A DNA stretch of 60,279 nucleotides from Candidatus Latescibacterota bacterium (GTDB lineage Bacteria > Krumholzibacteriota > Krumholzibacteriia > LZORAL124-64-63), in NCBI GenBank assembly GCA_030658975.1, contig JAUSBL010000001.1, positions 1 through 60,279 on the forward strand. The letters are read 5' to 3'. Positions 49,772 to 57,200 of this stretch are shown piece after piece. Every line of letters starts with the position of its first letter. The stretch's first letter is position 1. The notes under the pieces are model-generated. The model saw only the letters and a program-made list of their open reading frames with translations, searched no databases and was not told where the DNA came from. The position numbers were made by a program, and so were the translations under genes.

Positions 49772-50869
49772 TCACTCCAGTCTGAGGCGGAAGCTGCGCA
49801 CCGCGAGGGTCAGCAGCACCGCCGCCATGACGACCAGCGCCGCGGTCTGCAGCGGGAACCAGCTCTGGCCCTTGAGCATGATGCCGCGCAGCACCACCAG
49901 GAAGTGCGTCGCCGGCAGCAGGCGGCAGACGACCTGCAGCGGCCCCGGCATGCTGGCGATCGGGAACACGAAGCCCGACAGGATCATCGTCGGCAGCATG
50001 GTGACCATCAGCGCGGCCATCATCGCCACGCGCAGGCTCGGCGACCGCGCCGAGATCAGCAGCCCCAGCGCCAGCGCGATGACGATGAACAGCAGGCAGT
50101 AGGCGGCCAGCAGCCACCAGGAGCCGGCCATCGGCACGCCGAAGACCCACTTGCCGGCCAGCAGCACCATCGTGCAGACCAGCGCGCCCAGCGCCACGTA
50201 GGGCAGCACCTTGCCCGCGATCACCTGCGCCGGCGTCACCGGCGTGGTCAGGATCTGCTCGAGGGTGCCGGTTTCCTTCTCGCGCGTGATGGCGATGCTG
50301 GTCAGCAGCGCGCAGATCATCATCAGCACCAGGGCCACCAGCCCCGGCACCACGAAGCGGGCGCTGACCAGCTCGGGGTTGAACCAGATCCGCGTGCGCG
50401 CGCCGAAGGGCGCCGCCAGGCCGGCTTCGCGCAGCAGGTCGCGGTTGACCGTCGCGACCACGGCCTGCAGGTAGTTGGCGACCGTGGCCGCGGTCGAGGC
50501 GTCGGCGCCGTCGACCAGGACCTGGACCCTCGCCTCGCCGCGCGCGAGGTCCCCGCCGTAGCCGCGCGGCACCACCAGCGCGGCCAGGAAACGCCCCTGC
50601 CGGAAGCCCGGTTCGATCTCTTCGCGTCCGGGCAGGTGTTCCGCCGCGACGATGAAGCCGCTGGAGGTCATCGCGCGCACCAGCTCGCGGCTGCGGTCGC
50701 TGCGGTCGAGATCGAGCACGCCCACCTTCAGGTCGCGCAGCTCCATGTCCATGACCGCGCCGTAGATCAGCACCATCGCCAGGGGCATCAGCACGGCCAC
50801 GGCCAGGCTGCGCCGGTCCCGCAGGATGTGCAGGAACTCCTTGCGCACCACGGCGAGGATGCGGTTCAC
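49772..50869 (-). CDS. ABC-2 type exporter permease (YbhS-like)
   Basis: A 365-residue paralogue of the next permease with the same plan: N-terminal helix (VAVLMPLAMVLIYGAVMDM), large periplasmic domain, and five C-terminal helices with the EKETGTLEQILTTPVTPAQV coupling motif and LSGFVFPIASMP. The start is GTG 50869 overlapping the ATPase stop (GTGA). Confidence 0.92.
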   Translation of the reverse strand: MNRILAVVRKEFLHILRDRRSLAVAVLMPLAMVLIYGAVMDMELRDLKVGVLDLDRSDRSRELVRAMTSSGFIVAAEHLPGREEIEPGFRQGRFLAALVVPRGYGGDLARGEARVQVLVDGADASTAATVANYLQAVVATVNRDLLREAGLAAPFGARTRIWFNPELVSARFVVPGLVALVLMMICALLTSIAITREKETGTLEQILTTPVTPAQVIAGKVLPYVALGALVCTMVLLAGKWVFGVPMAGSWWLLAAYCLLFIVIALALGLLISARSPSLRVAMMAALMVTMLPTMILSGFVFPIASMPGPLQVVCRLLPATHFLVVLRGIMLKGQSWFPLQTAALVVMAAVLLTLAVRSFRLRLE

Positions 50870-51594
50870 GCGTCCACCAGCCTCAGGAAGACGTCCTGCA
50901 TGTCGGCGCCTCCGGTACGGGCCTTCAGGCCCGCGGGCGTGTCCAGGGCCACGATCCTCCCCTGGACCATGATCGAGACGCGGCCGCAGTACTCGGCCTC
51001 GTCCATGTAGTGCGTGGTGACGAAGACCGTGACCCCGGCGGCCGCCTGCTCGTAGATCAGGTCCCAGAAACCGCGGCGCGCGACGGGGTCCACGCCGCCG
51101 GTGGGTTCGTCCAGGAACAGCACCCGCGGCCGGTGGGCCAGCGCGCAGCCCAGCGACAGCCGCTGCTTGTAGCCCAGGGGCAGCGAGCCGGTCAGCCGGC
51201 CGCGCTCGGCGTCGAGGCCCAGCCGCGGCAGCAGCTCGTCGGCCCGCGCCGCCAGTTCCGCGCGTCCGAGCCCGTACACGCCGCCGAAGAATTCCAGATT
51301 CTCCAGCACCGTCAGGTCCTCGTAGAGGCTGAAGCGCTGGCTCATGTAGCCGATGCGCCGCTTGAGCGCGCCGGTGTCGCGGCCGACGCGGCAGCCGGCC
51401 ACCCGCGCCTCGCCCCCGCTGGGCGGCAGCAGCCCGCAGAGCATGCGGATCGCCGTGGTCTTGCCGGCGCCGTTGGCGCCCAGGAAGCCGAAGATCTCCC
51501 CGCCCGCGACCTCGAGGTCGAGCGACTCGACGGCCGTGAAGTCGCCGAAACGCCGCGTCAGACCGCGGGCGAACACCGCCGCTTCCCCGCTCAC
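50866..51594 (-). CDS. ABC transporter ATP-binding protein (YbhF-like, second half)
   Basis: A 242-residue ATPase: Walker A GANGAGKTT, Q-loop YMSQRFSLYEDLTV, signature-like LPLGYKQRLSLG (in place of LSGGQ), Walker B VLFLDEPTGGVD and H-loop TTHYMDEAEYC. In E. coli YbhF the two ATPase domains are one chain; here they are two genes overlapping by GTGA. This one matches the second half. Powers export with the two permeases. Confidence 0.93.
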   Translation of the reverse strand: MSGEAAVFARGLTRRFGDFTAVESLDLEVAGGEIFGFLGANGAGKTTAIRMLCGLLPPSGGEARVAGCRVGRDTGALKRRIGYMSQRFSLYEDLTVLENLEFFGGVYGLGRAELAARADELLPRLGLDAERGRLTGSLPLGYKQRLSLGCALAHRPRVLFLDEPTGGVDPVARRGFWDLIYEQAAAGVTVFVTTHYMDEAEYCGRVSIMVQGRIVALDTPAGLKARTGGADMQDVFLRLVDA

Positions 51595-52544
51595 GGCGTC
51601 GCCTCCCCGCCGGCGGGCGCCGCCATCAGCTCCACGAACGTGTCCTCGATGCCCGGCGCGACCGGGTGCAGTTCGACCCCGGCGCCCGCGAGCAGCCGGG
51701 CGACGTCGTCGGCCTGCGCCGCGTCGTCGTGCACCACGTGCAGCCGGTCGCCGTAGCGGTGGACCTTCACGCCCGGCCTGGGCGAGGCCGCCAGGCGAGC
51801 CAGGGCTTCGGGCAGGCCCGCGCCGCGCACCTCCAGCAGGCGGCGCGGGAAGGCCGCCGCCACCTCGTCCGGGGTCCCGCGGGCGATGGACCGGCCCTCG
51901 TGCATCAGCACGACGTCGTCGCAGAGGCCGGCCTCGTCCATGTAGGGCGTGCTGACCAGCAGCGCGAGGCCGCGGCCGGCCAGCTCGCGCAGGATCCGCC
52001 AGAATTCGCGCCGGCTGACCGGATCGACGCCGGTGGTGGGCTCGTCGAGCACCAGCACCTCGGGCGTGTGGATCAGCGTGCAGCTGAGGGCCAGCTTCTG
52101 CTTCATGCCGCCCGACAGCTGCCCCGCGCGGCGCCTGCGGAACGGGCCGAGCCGGCTGAACTCCATCAGCTCGGCCTCGCGGGTGACGCGCTCGGCCGCC
52201 GGCACGCCGAACAGGTCGGCGAAGAAGCGCAGGTTCTCCGCGACGGTCAGGTCCGGGTAGAGGCTGAAGCGCTGGGGCATGTAGCCGAGCCGCTCGCGCA
52301 CGGCGCGTGGCTCGCGCGCGCTGTCGCGACCGAGCACGTGCACGGCGCCGGCGTCGGGCCGCAGCAGGCCGCAGATGATGCGCATGGTCGTGGTCTTGCC
52401 GGCGCCGTCGGGGCCGATCAGACCGCAGATGCGCCCGGACGCCACGGCGAGGTCCAGGCCGCGGACCGCAGCCCGTTCCCCGTAGCTCTTGCGCAGGTCC
52501 TCGACCAGGATCGCGGGCGCGTCGTTGCCGGCCGGCCCGTTCAC
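51591..52544 (-). CDS. ABC transporter ATP-binding protein (YbhF-like, first half)
   Basis: A 317-residue ATPase: Walker A GPDGAGKTT (Asp variant, as in the YbhF first domain), Q-loop YMPQRFSLYPDLTV, signature LSGGMKQKLAL, Walker B VLVLDEPTTGVD and a Pro in place of the H-loop His (STPYMDEA). The missing H-loop His suggests a degenerate first site, a common asymmetry. A C-terminal ~80-residue domain (VRGAGLPEAL onward) follows. GTG start overlapping the HlyD stop. Confidence 0.92.
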   Translation of the reverse strand: MNGPAGNDAPAILVEDLRKSYGERAAVRGLDLAVASGRICGLIGPDGAGKTTTMRIICGLLRPDAGAVHVLGRDSAREPRAVRERLGYMPQRFSLYPDLTVAENLRFFADLFGVPAAERVTREAELMEFSRLGPFRRRRAGQLSGGMKQKLALSCTLIHTPEVLVLDEPTTGVDPVSRREFWRILRELAGRGLALLVSTPYMDEAGLCDDVVLMHEGRSIARGTPDEVAAAFPRRLLEVRGAGLPEALARLAASPRPGVKVHRYGDRLHVVHDDAAQADDVARLLAGAGVELHPVAPGIEDTFVELMAAPAGGEATP

Positions 52545-53425
52545 GGCAGGCGCGCTTCCGCCGGCATGCCGACGTGCAGCCGGCCGTCGGGGTTGGCGAC
52601 GCTCAGCTTCACGGCGTGCACGAGCTGGGCGCGGGCGTTGCGGGTCTGCGCGTTCTTGGGCGTGAACTCGGCCTCCTCGCTGATCCAGGCGACGCGGCCG
52701 GTGAAGGCCTCTCCCGGCAGCGCGTCCACGGCGACCGGCAGCTCCTGCCCCAGACGCACGCGGACCAGGTCCGGCGCCTCGAGGAAGACCCGCAGTTCGA
52801 GGCGCGTGAGGTCGGCCAGCCGCACCGCCGTGCGCCCGGCGGCGGCCACCTCGCCGGGCTCCAGGCTGCGCGTCAGCACCGTGCCGTCCAGAGGCGACAG
52901 CAGCACGCCCTCGCGCTGCTGGCGGTCCAGGACCGCCAGACCCGCCTCGAGGCGGACCGTCTCGGCGTCCAGGGCGGCGATGCGCGCGCGGGCCCCCTCG
53001 ATGCGGTCGTCGGCCACGTCGCGCTGGGCGGCCAGGTCGTCGACGCGCTGGCGCGTGGCGCTGCCCTGCGCCAGCAGCGCTTCGGCGCGCTCGAGCGTGG
53101 TCGCCGCGAGCGCGCGCTGGCGGCGGGTCTGATCCAGGTCGGCCGTCGCGGCGCGCCGTTCGGCCTGCAGGCTCTCGCGGCGGGCGGCGGTCTCGGCGCG
53201 CTGCAGGGCGATCAGCTCGGTGTCCAGGACCACCAGCGTGTCGCCGCGCGCGACGAGCTGCCCCTCGACGCAGTTGACGACCAGGGCGCGGCCGGCGATC
53301 ACCGGCGCGACGTCGACGACGGTGGCCTCGAAGGTGCCGGAGGGATCAGGCAGCGCTTTGCCGCCGCAGCCGGCCAGCGCGGCGAGGCAGGCGAGCGCGA
53401 TCGTGGTGGTGGCGGTGCCGTTCAT
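52541..53425 (-). CDS. HlyD-family membrane fusion lipoprotein (YbhG-like)
   Basis: A 294-residue periplasmic adaptor with a lipobox (ALAGC at residues 16-20). Lipoyl/barrel halves flank a long coiled-coil hairpin (about residues 70-165, rich in RAETAARRESLQAERRAA). LLSPLDGTVLTRSLEPGEVA closes the lipoyl domain, then LRVFLEAPDLVRVRLGQ. It links the ABC permeases to TolC. ATG start. In the operon tetR-tolC-hlyD-abc-abc-perm-perm. Confidence 0.93.
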   Translation of the reverse strand: MNGTATTTIALACLAALAGCGGKALPDPSGTFEATVVDVAPVIAGRALVVNCVEGQLVARGDTLVVLDTELIALQRAETAARRESLQAERRAATADLDQTRRQRALAATTLERAEALLAQGSATRQRVDDLAAQRDVADDRIEGARARIAALDAETVRLEAGLAVLDRQQREGVLLSPLDGTVLTRSLEPGEVAAAGRTAVRLADLTRLELRVFLEAPDLVRVRLGQELPVAVDALPGEAFTGRVAWISEEAEFTPKNAQTRNARAQLVHAVKLSVANPDGRLHVGMPAEARLP

Positions 53426-53441
53426 GGTCTCTCCCGTGCGG

Positions 53442-54746
53442 TTAGCGGCCGAGAGTCCAGAGCAGCGTCGCCTCGGCGAGGCGCTGCCGCGTGCGGACCA
53501 GGGACAGTTCGAATTCGGCGGCGGTCACGTCGTCCAGGGCGTCGAGGTACTCGCTCTCGCTGGCGTCCGCGCGCTCGTAGCGCGCGCCGACCAGCTCGCC
53601 AAGCCGGCGGGTGAGATCGGCGCGCTCGGTCGCCAGGACCAGCTCATCGCGAATGGCCGTCCATTCATAACTCGCCAACCGGAAGTTCGTGTTGACGGTC
53701 CGTTCCAGATCCTGGTATCGCCCCTCCAGCTGACGTGCGCGCGCCTCCGCCTGCACGGAACGGGCCCGACGGGCGCCTCCGTCCCAGAGAGGCCACTCCA
53801 GGCTCACCGCGGCGGTGGCGTAGCCCATCCAGTCATTAGCGAGCTGGTCCACGCCCGGACGGCCGTAATGTCCCGCGAGTTCTCCTGTGACGCGGGGAAG
53901 CAGTCGGCCTCGGGCCGCCACAGCCAGGTGCTCCTGTCGGAAACGCTCTGCCTGCAGGGTTTTCAGATCTGCGCGATGCCAAGTTTGGGGAGTCCCGGAG
54001 CCGAGCGTATCGAGCAACGTCATCGCTAGGTCACCCGCCGGCCGAATGACGAACGGGTATTGGACCAACTTTCCCAGCACGATGCAGGCCGAGTCCAGAG
54101 CCGCCGTCGCGCGCCTCCGGCGCTGCTCGGATTCGCGCAGGCGAGTGACCGCACGCAGGTGCATCTCCTCGGTCGCAGCACCCACCGACACGGCGCCGGC
54201 GACCTCGTCGGCGTGGCGCTGCATTCGCGTAACCGCCAGTTCGGCGGCATCGAGCTGAGATCGTCGTCCCAACGCAATGTAGAACGTCCTGCGCACCGCG
54301 AGAGTGAGATCGAGTACGGCCGACTCGACTCGCAAGGCTGCTGCTTCCGAACCGGCAGCCGCGGCTTGCGCCGTGTGAGATAGCTCGCCGCCCGTATACA
54401 GCGGCAGCGCCAGCGACAGGTTCATGTCGGCGATGCGACCATCGCCAAAGGACAAGGTGCGCGAAAGACCCGGCGCTAGGCTGATTTCAGACTCCATCGT
54501 CTCACTCGAGTAACGGTACGAGGCGCCAAACCCGAGCGAGGGCAGACGTCGGGCCGACGCCTCGCTGGCGATGGCGGCGGCCTCGGCTGCGGCTTCCTGC
54601 ATCTCGTAGATATGCGGTGAGGTGAGCGCCGCCTCCAGGCACCAGGGCAGATTGACATTGCCCGAATCGAATGCCGACGCAGGCACCGCCAGGAGAGTGA
54701 TGAGTGCCGCGCAGGATAGCGGGATACGACAGGATCGCATCATCAT
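53442..54746 (-). CDS. TolC-family outer-membrane efflux protein
   Basis: A 434-residue outer-membrane channel with a signal peptide (about residues 8-24). Two similar halves carry the OEP pattern (CLEAALTSPHIYEMQEAAAE; YRYSSETMESEISLAPGLSR; LSLALPLYTGGELSHTAQAA; SLEWPLWDGGARRARSVQA; ADASESEYLDALDDVTAAEF). Three consecutive ATGs exist; GGGGAGG is seven bases before the third (54740), so that one is probably used. The 5' two thirds has visibly lower GC and different codon use from its neighbours. Cotranscribed with tetR, whose stop overlaps the first ATG. Confidence 0.9.
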   Translation of the reverse strand: MMMRSCRIPLSCAALITLLAVPASAFDSGNVNLPWCLEAALTSPHIYEMQEAAAEAAAIASEASARRLPSLGFGASYRYSSETMESEISLAPGLSRTLSFGDGRIADMNLSLALPLYTGGELSHTAQAAAAGSEAAALRVESAVLDLTLAVRRTFYIALGRRSQLDAAELAVTRMQRHADEVAGAVSVGAATEEMHLRAVTRLRESEQRRRRATAALDSACIVLGKLVQYPFVIRPAGDLAMTLLDTLGSGTPQTWHRADLKTLQAERFRQEHLAVAARGRLLPRVTGELAGHYGRPGVDQLANDWMGYATAAVSLEWPLWDGGARRARSVQAEARARQLEGRYQDLERTVNTNFRLASYEWTAIRDELVLATERADLTRRLGELVGARYERADASESEYLDALDDVTAAEFELSLVRTRQRLAEATLLWTLGR

Positions 54747-55456
54747 TCCTCCCCCACCGGCGCGGCGAGGATGCCGCCGCGGATCAGGTTCGTCATGTGT
54801 TCACGGTGCTGCGCCCAGGCTTCGTCGTCGGCCAGGGAGAAGCCCGTGATCTCGTGCGCCACCGGCTCCATGAAGACCAGGCCGTAGGCGTTGGCCAAAA
54901 GGAACAGCAGCAGCGAAGCGGTCGGCGCCGCCGCCAGCCGGCCTTCGGCCTGGGCCGCGCCGAGCATCCCCTGCAACTGCTCGCTCAGCCCGAGGATGCC
55001 GAAACGGCCCAGCGTGCGGATCGCCTGCAGCATCCGCTGCGGTTCGGTGCCCATGATCATCCGGATCAGCTGGAGCCGGACGCGGTCGCGCCGCAGGACG
55101 TCGAGCAGGCGCGCCGGGTACTGCACGAACAGTTCGGCCGGATCCAGGTCGCCCTCGAGCCCGCCCACGAGATCGCGCAGCACCCCGACGACCTCGCGCA
55201 GCACCACCGCGTCGATGAGTCGGTCCTTGCTGCCGTAGTAGTAGTGGATCATCGCCTGGTTGACCCCGGCCTCTGCCGCCACCAAACGCATGCTCAACCC
55301 GGCGAGCCCCTTGTCGGCCAGCACGGCCCGTGTGGCGGCCAGGATCCTCCCGGCCGGCGAATCCGCCGCCGGCGGCGCCAGCTCCTGCGGCAGCTGCTCC
55401 AGCACCCCCCGCAACCGCTCCGCCGGCGTTCGATGATCGATCGACTGTTCGCTCAT
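54743..55456 (-). CDS. TetR-family transcriptional repressor (CecR/YbiH-like)
   Basis: A 237-residue regulator. The N-terminal helix-turn-helix spans about residues 35-82 (AGRILAATRAVLADKGLAGL; VAAEAGVNQAMIHYYYGSKD), and the C-terminal ligand domain is helical. In E. coli the homologous CecR (YbiH) controls the ybhGFSR exporter, the same partner genes as here, so it most probably represses its own operon through the direct repeats at 55498-55526. Shine-Dalgarno GGGGGA. Ligand unknown, possibly a toxic small molecule exported by the pump. Confidence 0.92.
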   Translation of the reverse strand: MSEQSIDHRTPAERLRGVLEQLPQELAPPAADSPAGRILAATRAVLADKGLAGLSMRLVAAEAGVNQAMIHYYYGSKDRLIDAVVLREVVGVLRDLVGGLEGDLDPAELFVQYPARLLDVLRRDRVRLQLIRMIMGTEPQRMLQAIRTLGRFGILGLSEQLQGMLGAAQAEGRLAAAPTASLLLFLLANAYGLVFMEPVAHEITGFSLADDEAWAQHREHMTNLIRGGILAAPVGEE

Positions 55457-55487
55457 CAGATTTTCCCCCGTGATTCGAAGTCCCTAC

Positions 55488-55516
55488 ATCATATATTAAT
55501 CGACCAATTAAGTCAA
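55488..55516 (-). promoter_or_regulatory. promoter of the tetR-tolC-exporter operon
   Basis: On the minus strand, TTGACT (55511-55516), a 17-base AT-rich spacer and TATGAT (55488-55493), 32 bases before the TetR ATG. Five of six bases match at both hexamers. Confidence 0.7.
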
Positions 55517-55526
55517 TCGACCAATT
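55498..55526. promoter_or_regulatory. TetR operator: two direct repeats AATCGACCAATT
   Basis: Identical 12-mers at 55498-55509 and 55515-55526, 17 bases apart start to start. One sits in the -10/-35 spacer, the other covers the -35 and beyond. Each is itself partly palindromic (8 of 12 positions), and the first extends to a TTAAT/ATTAA dyad. Such placement would block RNA polymerase, fitting TetR autorepression. Confidence 0.65.
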
Positions 55527-55565
55527 CGCTTGATTCCTAAGCGATTGAATGACATCCGGTTGGGG

Positions 55566-55692
55566 TGATGGGAGCCGCGGGGCGGGGGCGTCTGGAGGTT
55601 CCTTGCGCCAGGAAGGCGCAAGGGACCGTAAGCCGAGCGTTCCGGGCGCAGGAGGCGCCCGGAGCGCGTCCCCCGCCACTCGGCCCCCATCA
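55566..55692. repeat. structured palindromic element with two hairpins behind the MBOAT gene
   Basis: Closing stem of 12 bp with one mismatch (55566-55577 with 55681-55692), an 8-bp second stem (55581-55588 with 55670-55677), then two internal hairpins: a 9-bp stem (55601-55609 with 55615-55623) with loop AGGAA, and an 8-bp stem (55642-55649 with 55655-55662) with loop AGGAG that can extend to about 13 bp. It begins 4 bases past the MBOAT stop on the minus strand, so it could be that mRNA's 3' structure. On the plus strand the GGA loops resemble CsrA-binding sites; on the minus strand the loops (TTCCT, CTCCT) are anti-Shine-Dalgarno-like. Could also be an independent small RNA or a REP-type repeat. 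Confidence 0.6.
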
Positions 55693-55695
55693 CGA

Positions 55696-57120
55696 TCAGA
55701 ATTGGAAATAGATGAACGGAGGATTGCTGTAGACGCGGAAGACGGCGGCGGCCAACACGACCCCCAGCATCGCCGTCCCCACCGAGAACTTCAGCCACCC
55801 GCTCCGCGAGTCGGCCAGCCACGTGTGGCTGCCCGTCGCCTCCTGGACGATGTCCAGGGAGAGCATGATCGCGCCGACCACGAAGACGTGCGCGGCGCCG
55901 AAAACGAAGAGGTCCTGGCCGGCGACGATGCCCGTCAGGATCTCCCAGGCGGTCGGGAAGTCGGGCGAGCGGAACAGGATCTTCGCGATGCCGAGCAGGT
56001 GGAAGGTGACGATGACCTTCACCACGTCCCAGGCGAAGGCGCGCGGCGCGCGCGGCCAGTGCAGGTCGACCTTGCGCCCGTCGGTCAGCCGGTAGAGCAC
56101 CAGGTAGAAGCCGTTGAACACGCCCCAGGCCACGAACGTCCAGCTCGCGCCGTGCCAGAGACCGCCCAGGAACATCGTCACCATCAGGTTGACGTAGCTG
56201 CGCAGGCGGCCCTTGCGGTTGCCGCCCAGCGGGATGTAGAGGTAGTCCATCAGCCAGGTCGACAGCGAAATGTGCCAGCGTTTCCAGTACTCGGCGGGGC
56301 TGCGGCTGAGGTTCGGGGCGTGGAAGTTCTCCATCAGCTCGAAACCCAGCAGACGCGAGACGCCCCGGGCGATGTCCGAGTAGCCCGAGAAGTCGCCGTA
56401 GATCTGGAAGCAGAAGGCGTACACGCCGGTCAGCAGTTGGCCGGCGGTGCAGGCGCCGGGATCGTTCCAGACCTGGGTCACGTAGGGCGCCAGCGTGTCG
56501 GCCACGACGAGTTTCTTGAAGAAGCCCATCAGGATCAGGTTCAGGCCCGTCTCGACCTGGCGCCGGGTCACTGTGCGCGGCCGCTGGACCTGCGGCAGCA
56601 GCCGGGTCGCGCGCTCGATGGGCCCGGCCACGAGCTGGGGGAAGAAGGCCACGAACAGAGAAAAATCGATGAGGTTGCGCGACGGCTCCATCCTGCGGCG
56701 GTAGACGTCGATCGTGTAGCTCATCGTCTGGAACGTGTAGAAGCTGATGCCCACCGGCAGCAGCACCCGCAGCAGGGGGAGATGGGGCTCCAGCCCGAAG
56801 GACGCGAGCAGGACGCCCATCGAGTCGACGAAGAAGTTGAAGTACTTGAAGAAGCCCAGCAGCCCGAGGTTCGTGGCCATGCTGACCAGCAGCAGGCGCT
56901 TGCGCACGGACTGGTCGTCGGTGCGGCCCATGCGTGAAGCGGCCCAGTAGTCGACACCGGTGGAGATCCACAGCAGCAGCAGGAAGCGCCAGTCCCAGTA
57001 GCCGTAGAACACGTAGCTGGCGACCAGCAGGAACACGTTCTGCGACCGGTGCCGCAGACGCGGGTAGACCAGCAGGACCACGGCCAGGAAGACCAGGAAG
57101 ATCAGCGAATTGAACAGCAT
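55696..57120 (-). CDS. MBOAT-family O-acyltransferase (AlgI/DltB-like)
   Basis: A 474-residue polytopic membrane protein of the membrane-bound O-acyltransferase family, which moves acyl groups onto polysaccharides or other envelope molecules. VLLPVGISFYTFQTMSYTID, FPQLVAGPIERATRLLPQ, GDFSGYSDIARGVSRLLG, FHAPNLSRSPAEYWKRWHIS and the catalytic-His segment FLGGLWHGASWTF are all present. No acyl-acceptor partner is adjacent; an SGNH protein is 25 kb away. No Shine-Dalgarno precedes the ATG, and the predicted +1 coincides with it, so the mRNA is probably leaderless. Confidence 0.93.
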   Translation of the reverse strand: MLFNSLIFLVFLAVVLLVYPRLRHRSQNVFLLVASYVFYGYWDWRFLLLLWISTGVDYWAASRMGRTDDQSVRKRLLLVSMATNLGLLGFFKYFNFFVDSMGVLLASFGLEPHLPLLRVLLPVGISFYTFQTMSYTIDVYRRRMEPSRNLIDFSLFVAFFPQLVAGPIERATRLLPQVQRPRTVTRRQVETGLNLILMGFFKKLVVADTLAPYVTQVWNDPGACTAGQLLTGVYAFCFQIYGDFSGYSDIARGVSRLLGFELMENFHAPNLSRSPAEYWKRWHISLSTWLMDYLYIPLGGNRKGRLRSYVNLMVTMFLGGLWHGASWTFVAWGVFNGFYLVLYRLTDGRKVDLHWPRAPRAFAWDVVKVIVTFHLLGIAKILFRSPDFPTAWEILTGIVAGQDLFVFGAAHVFVVGAIMLSLDIVQEATGSHTWLADSRSGWLKFSVGTAMLGVVLAAAVFRVYSNPPFIYFQF

Positions 57121-57127
57121 GGCCGGG

Positions 57128-57157
57128 ACATTAGCCGCGCCGCCCCGCGCCTGTCAA
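57128..57157 (-). promoter_or_regulatory. promoter of the MBOAT gene, predicted leaderless
   Basis: TTGACA (57152-57157), 18-base spacer, TAATGT (57128-57133) on the minus strand. Seven bases after the -10 comes the ATG at 57120, exactly where transcription should start. Confidence 0.6.
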
Positions 57158-57165
57158 AGACCGTG

Positions 57166-57194
57166 TTGACCTCCGCCGGACCGGCCGCGAAACT
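57166..57194 (+). promoter_or_regulatory. possible promoter of pabB, also near-leaderless
   Basis: TTGACC (57166-57171), 17-base spacer, GAAACT (57189-57194), then six bases and the ATG at 57201. No Shine-Dalgarno is visible. The -10 is weak. Confidence 0.35.
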
Positions 57195-57200
57195 GGGATC

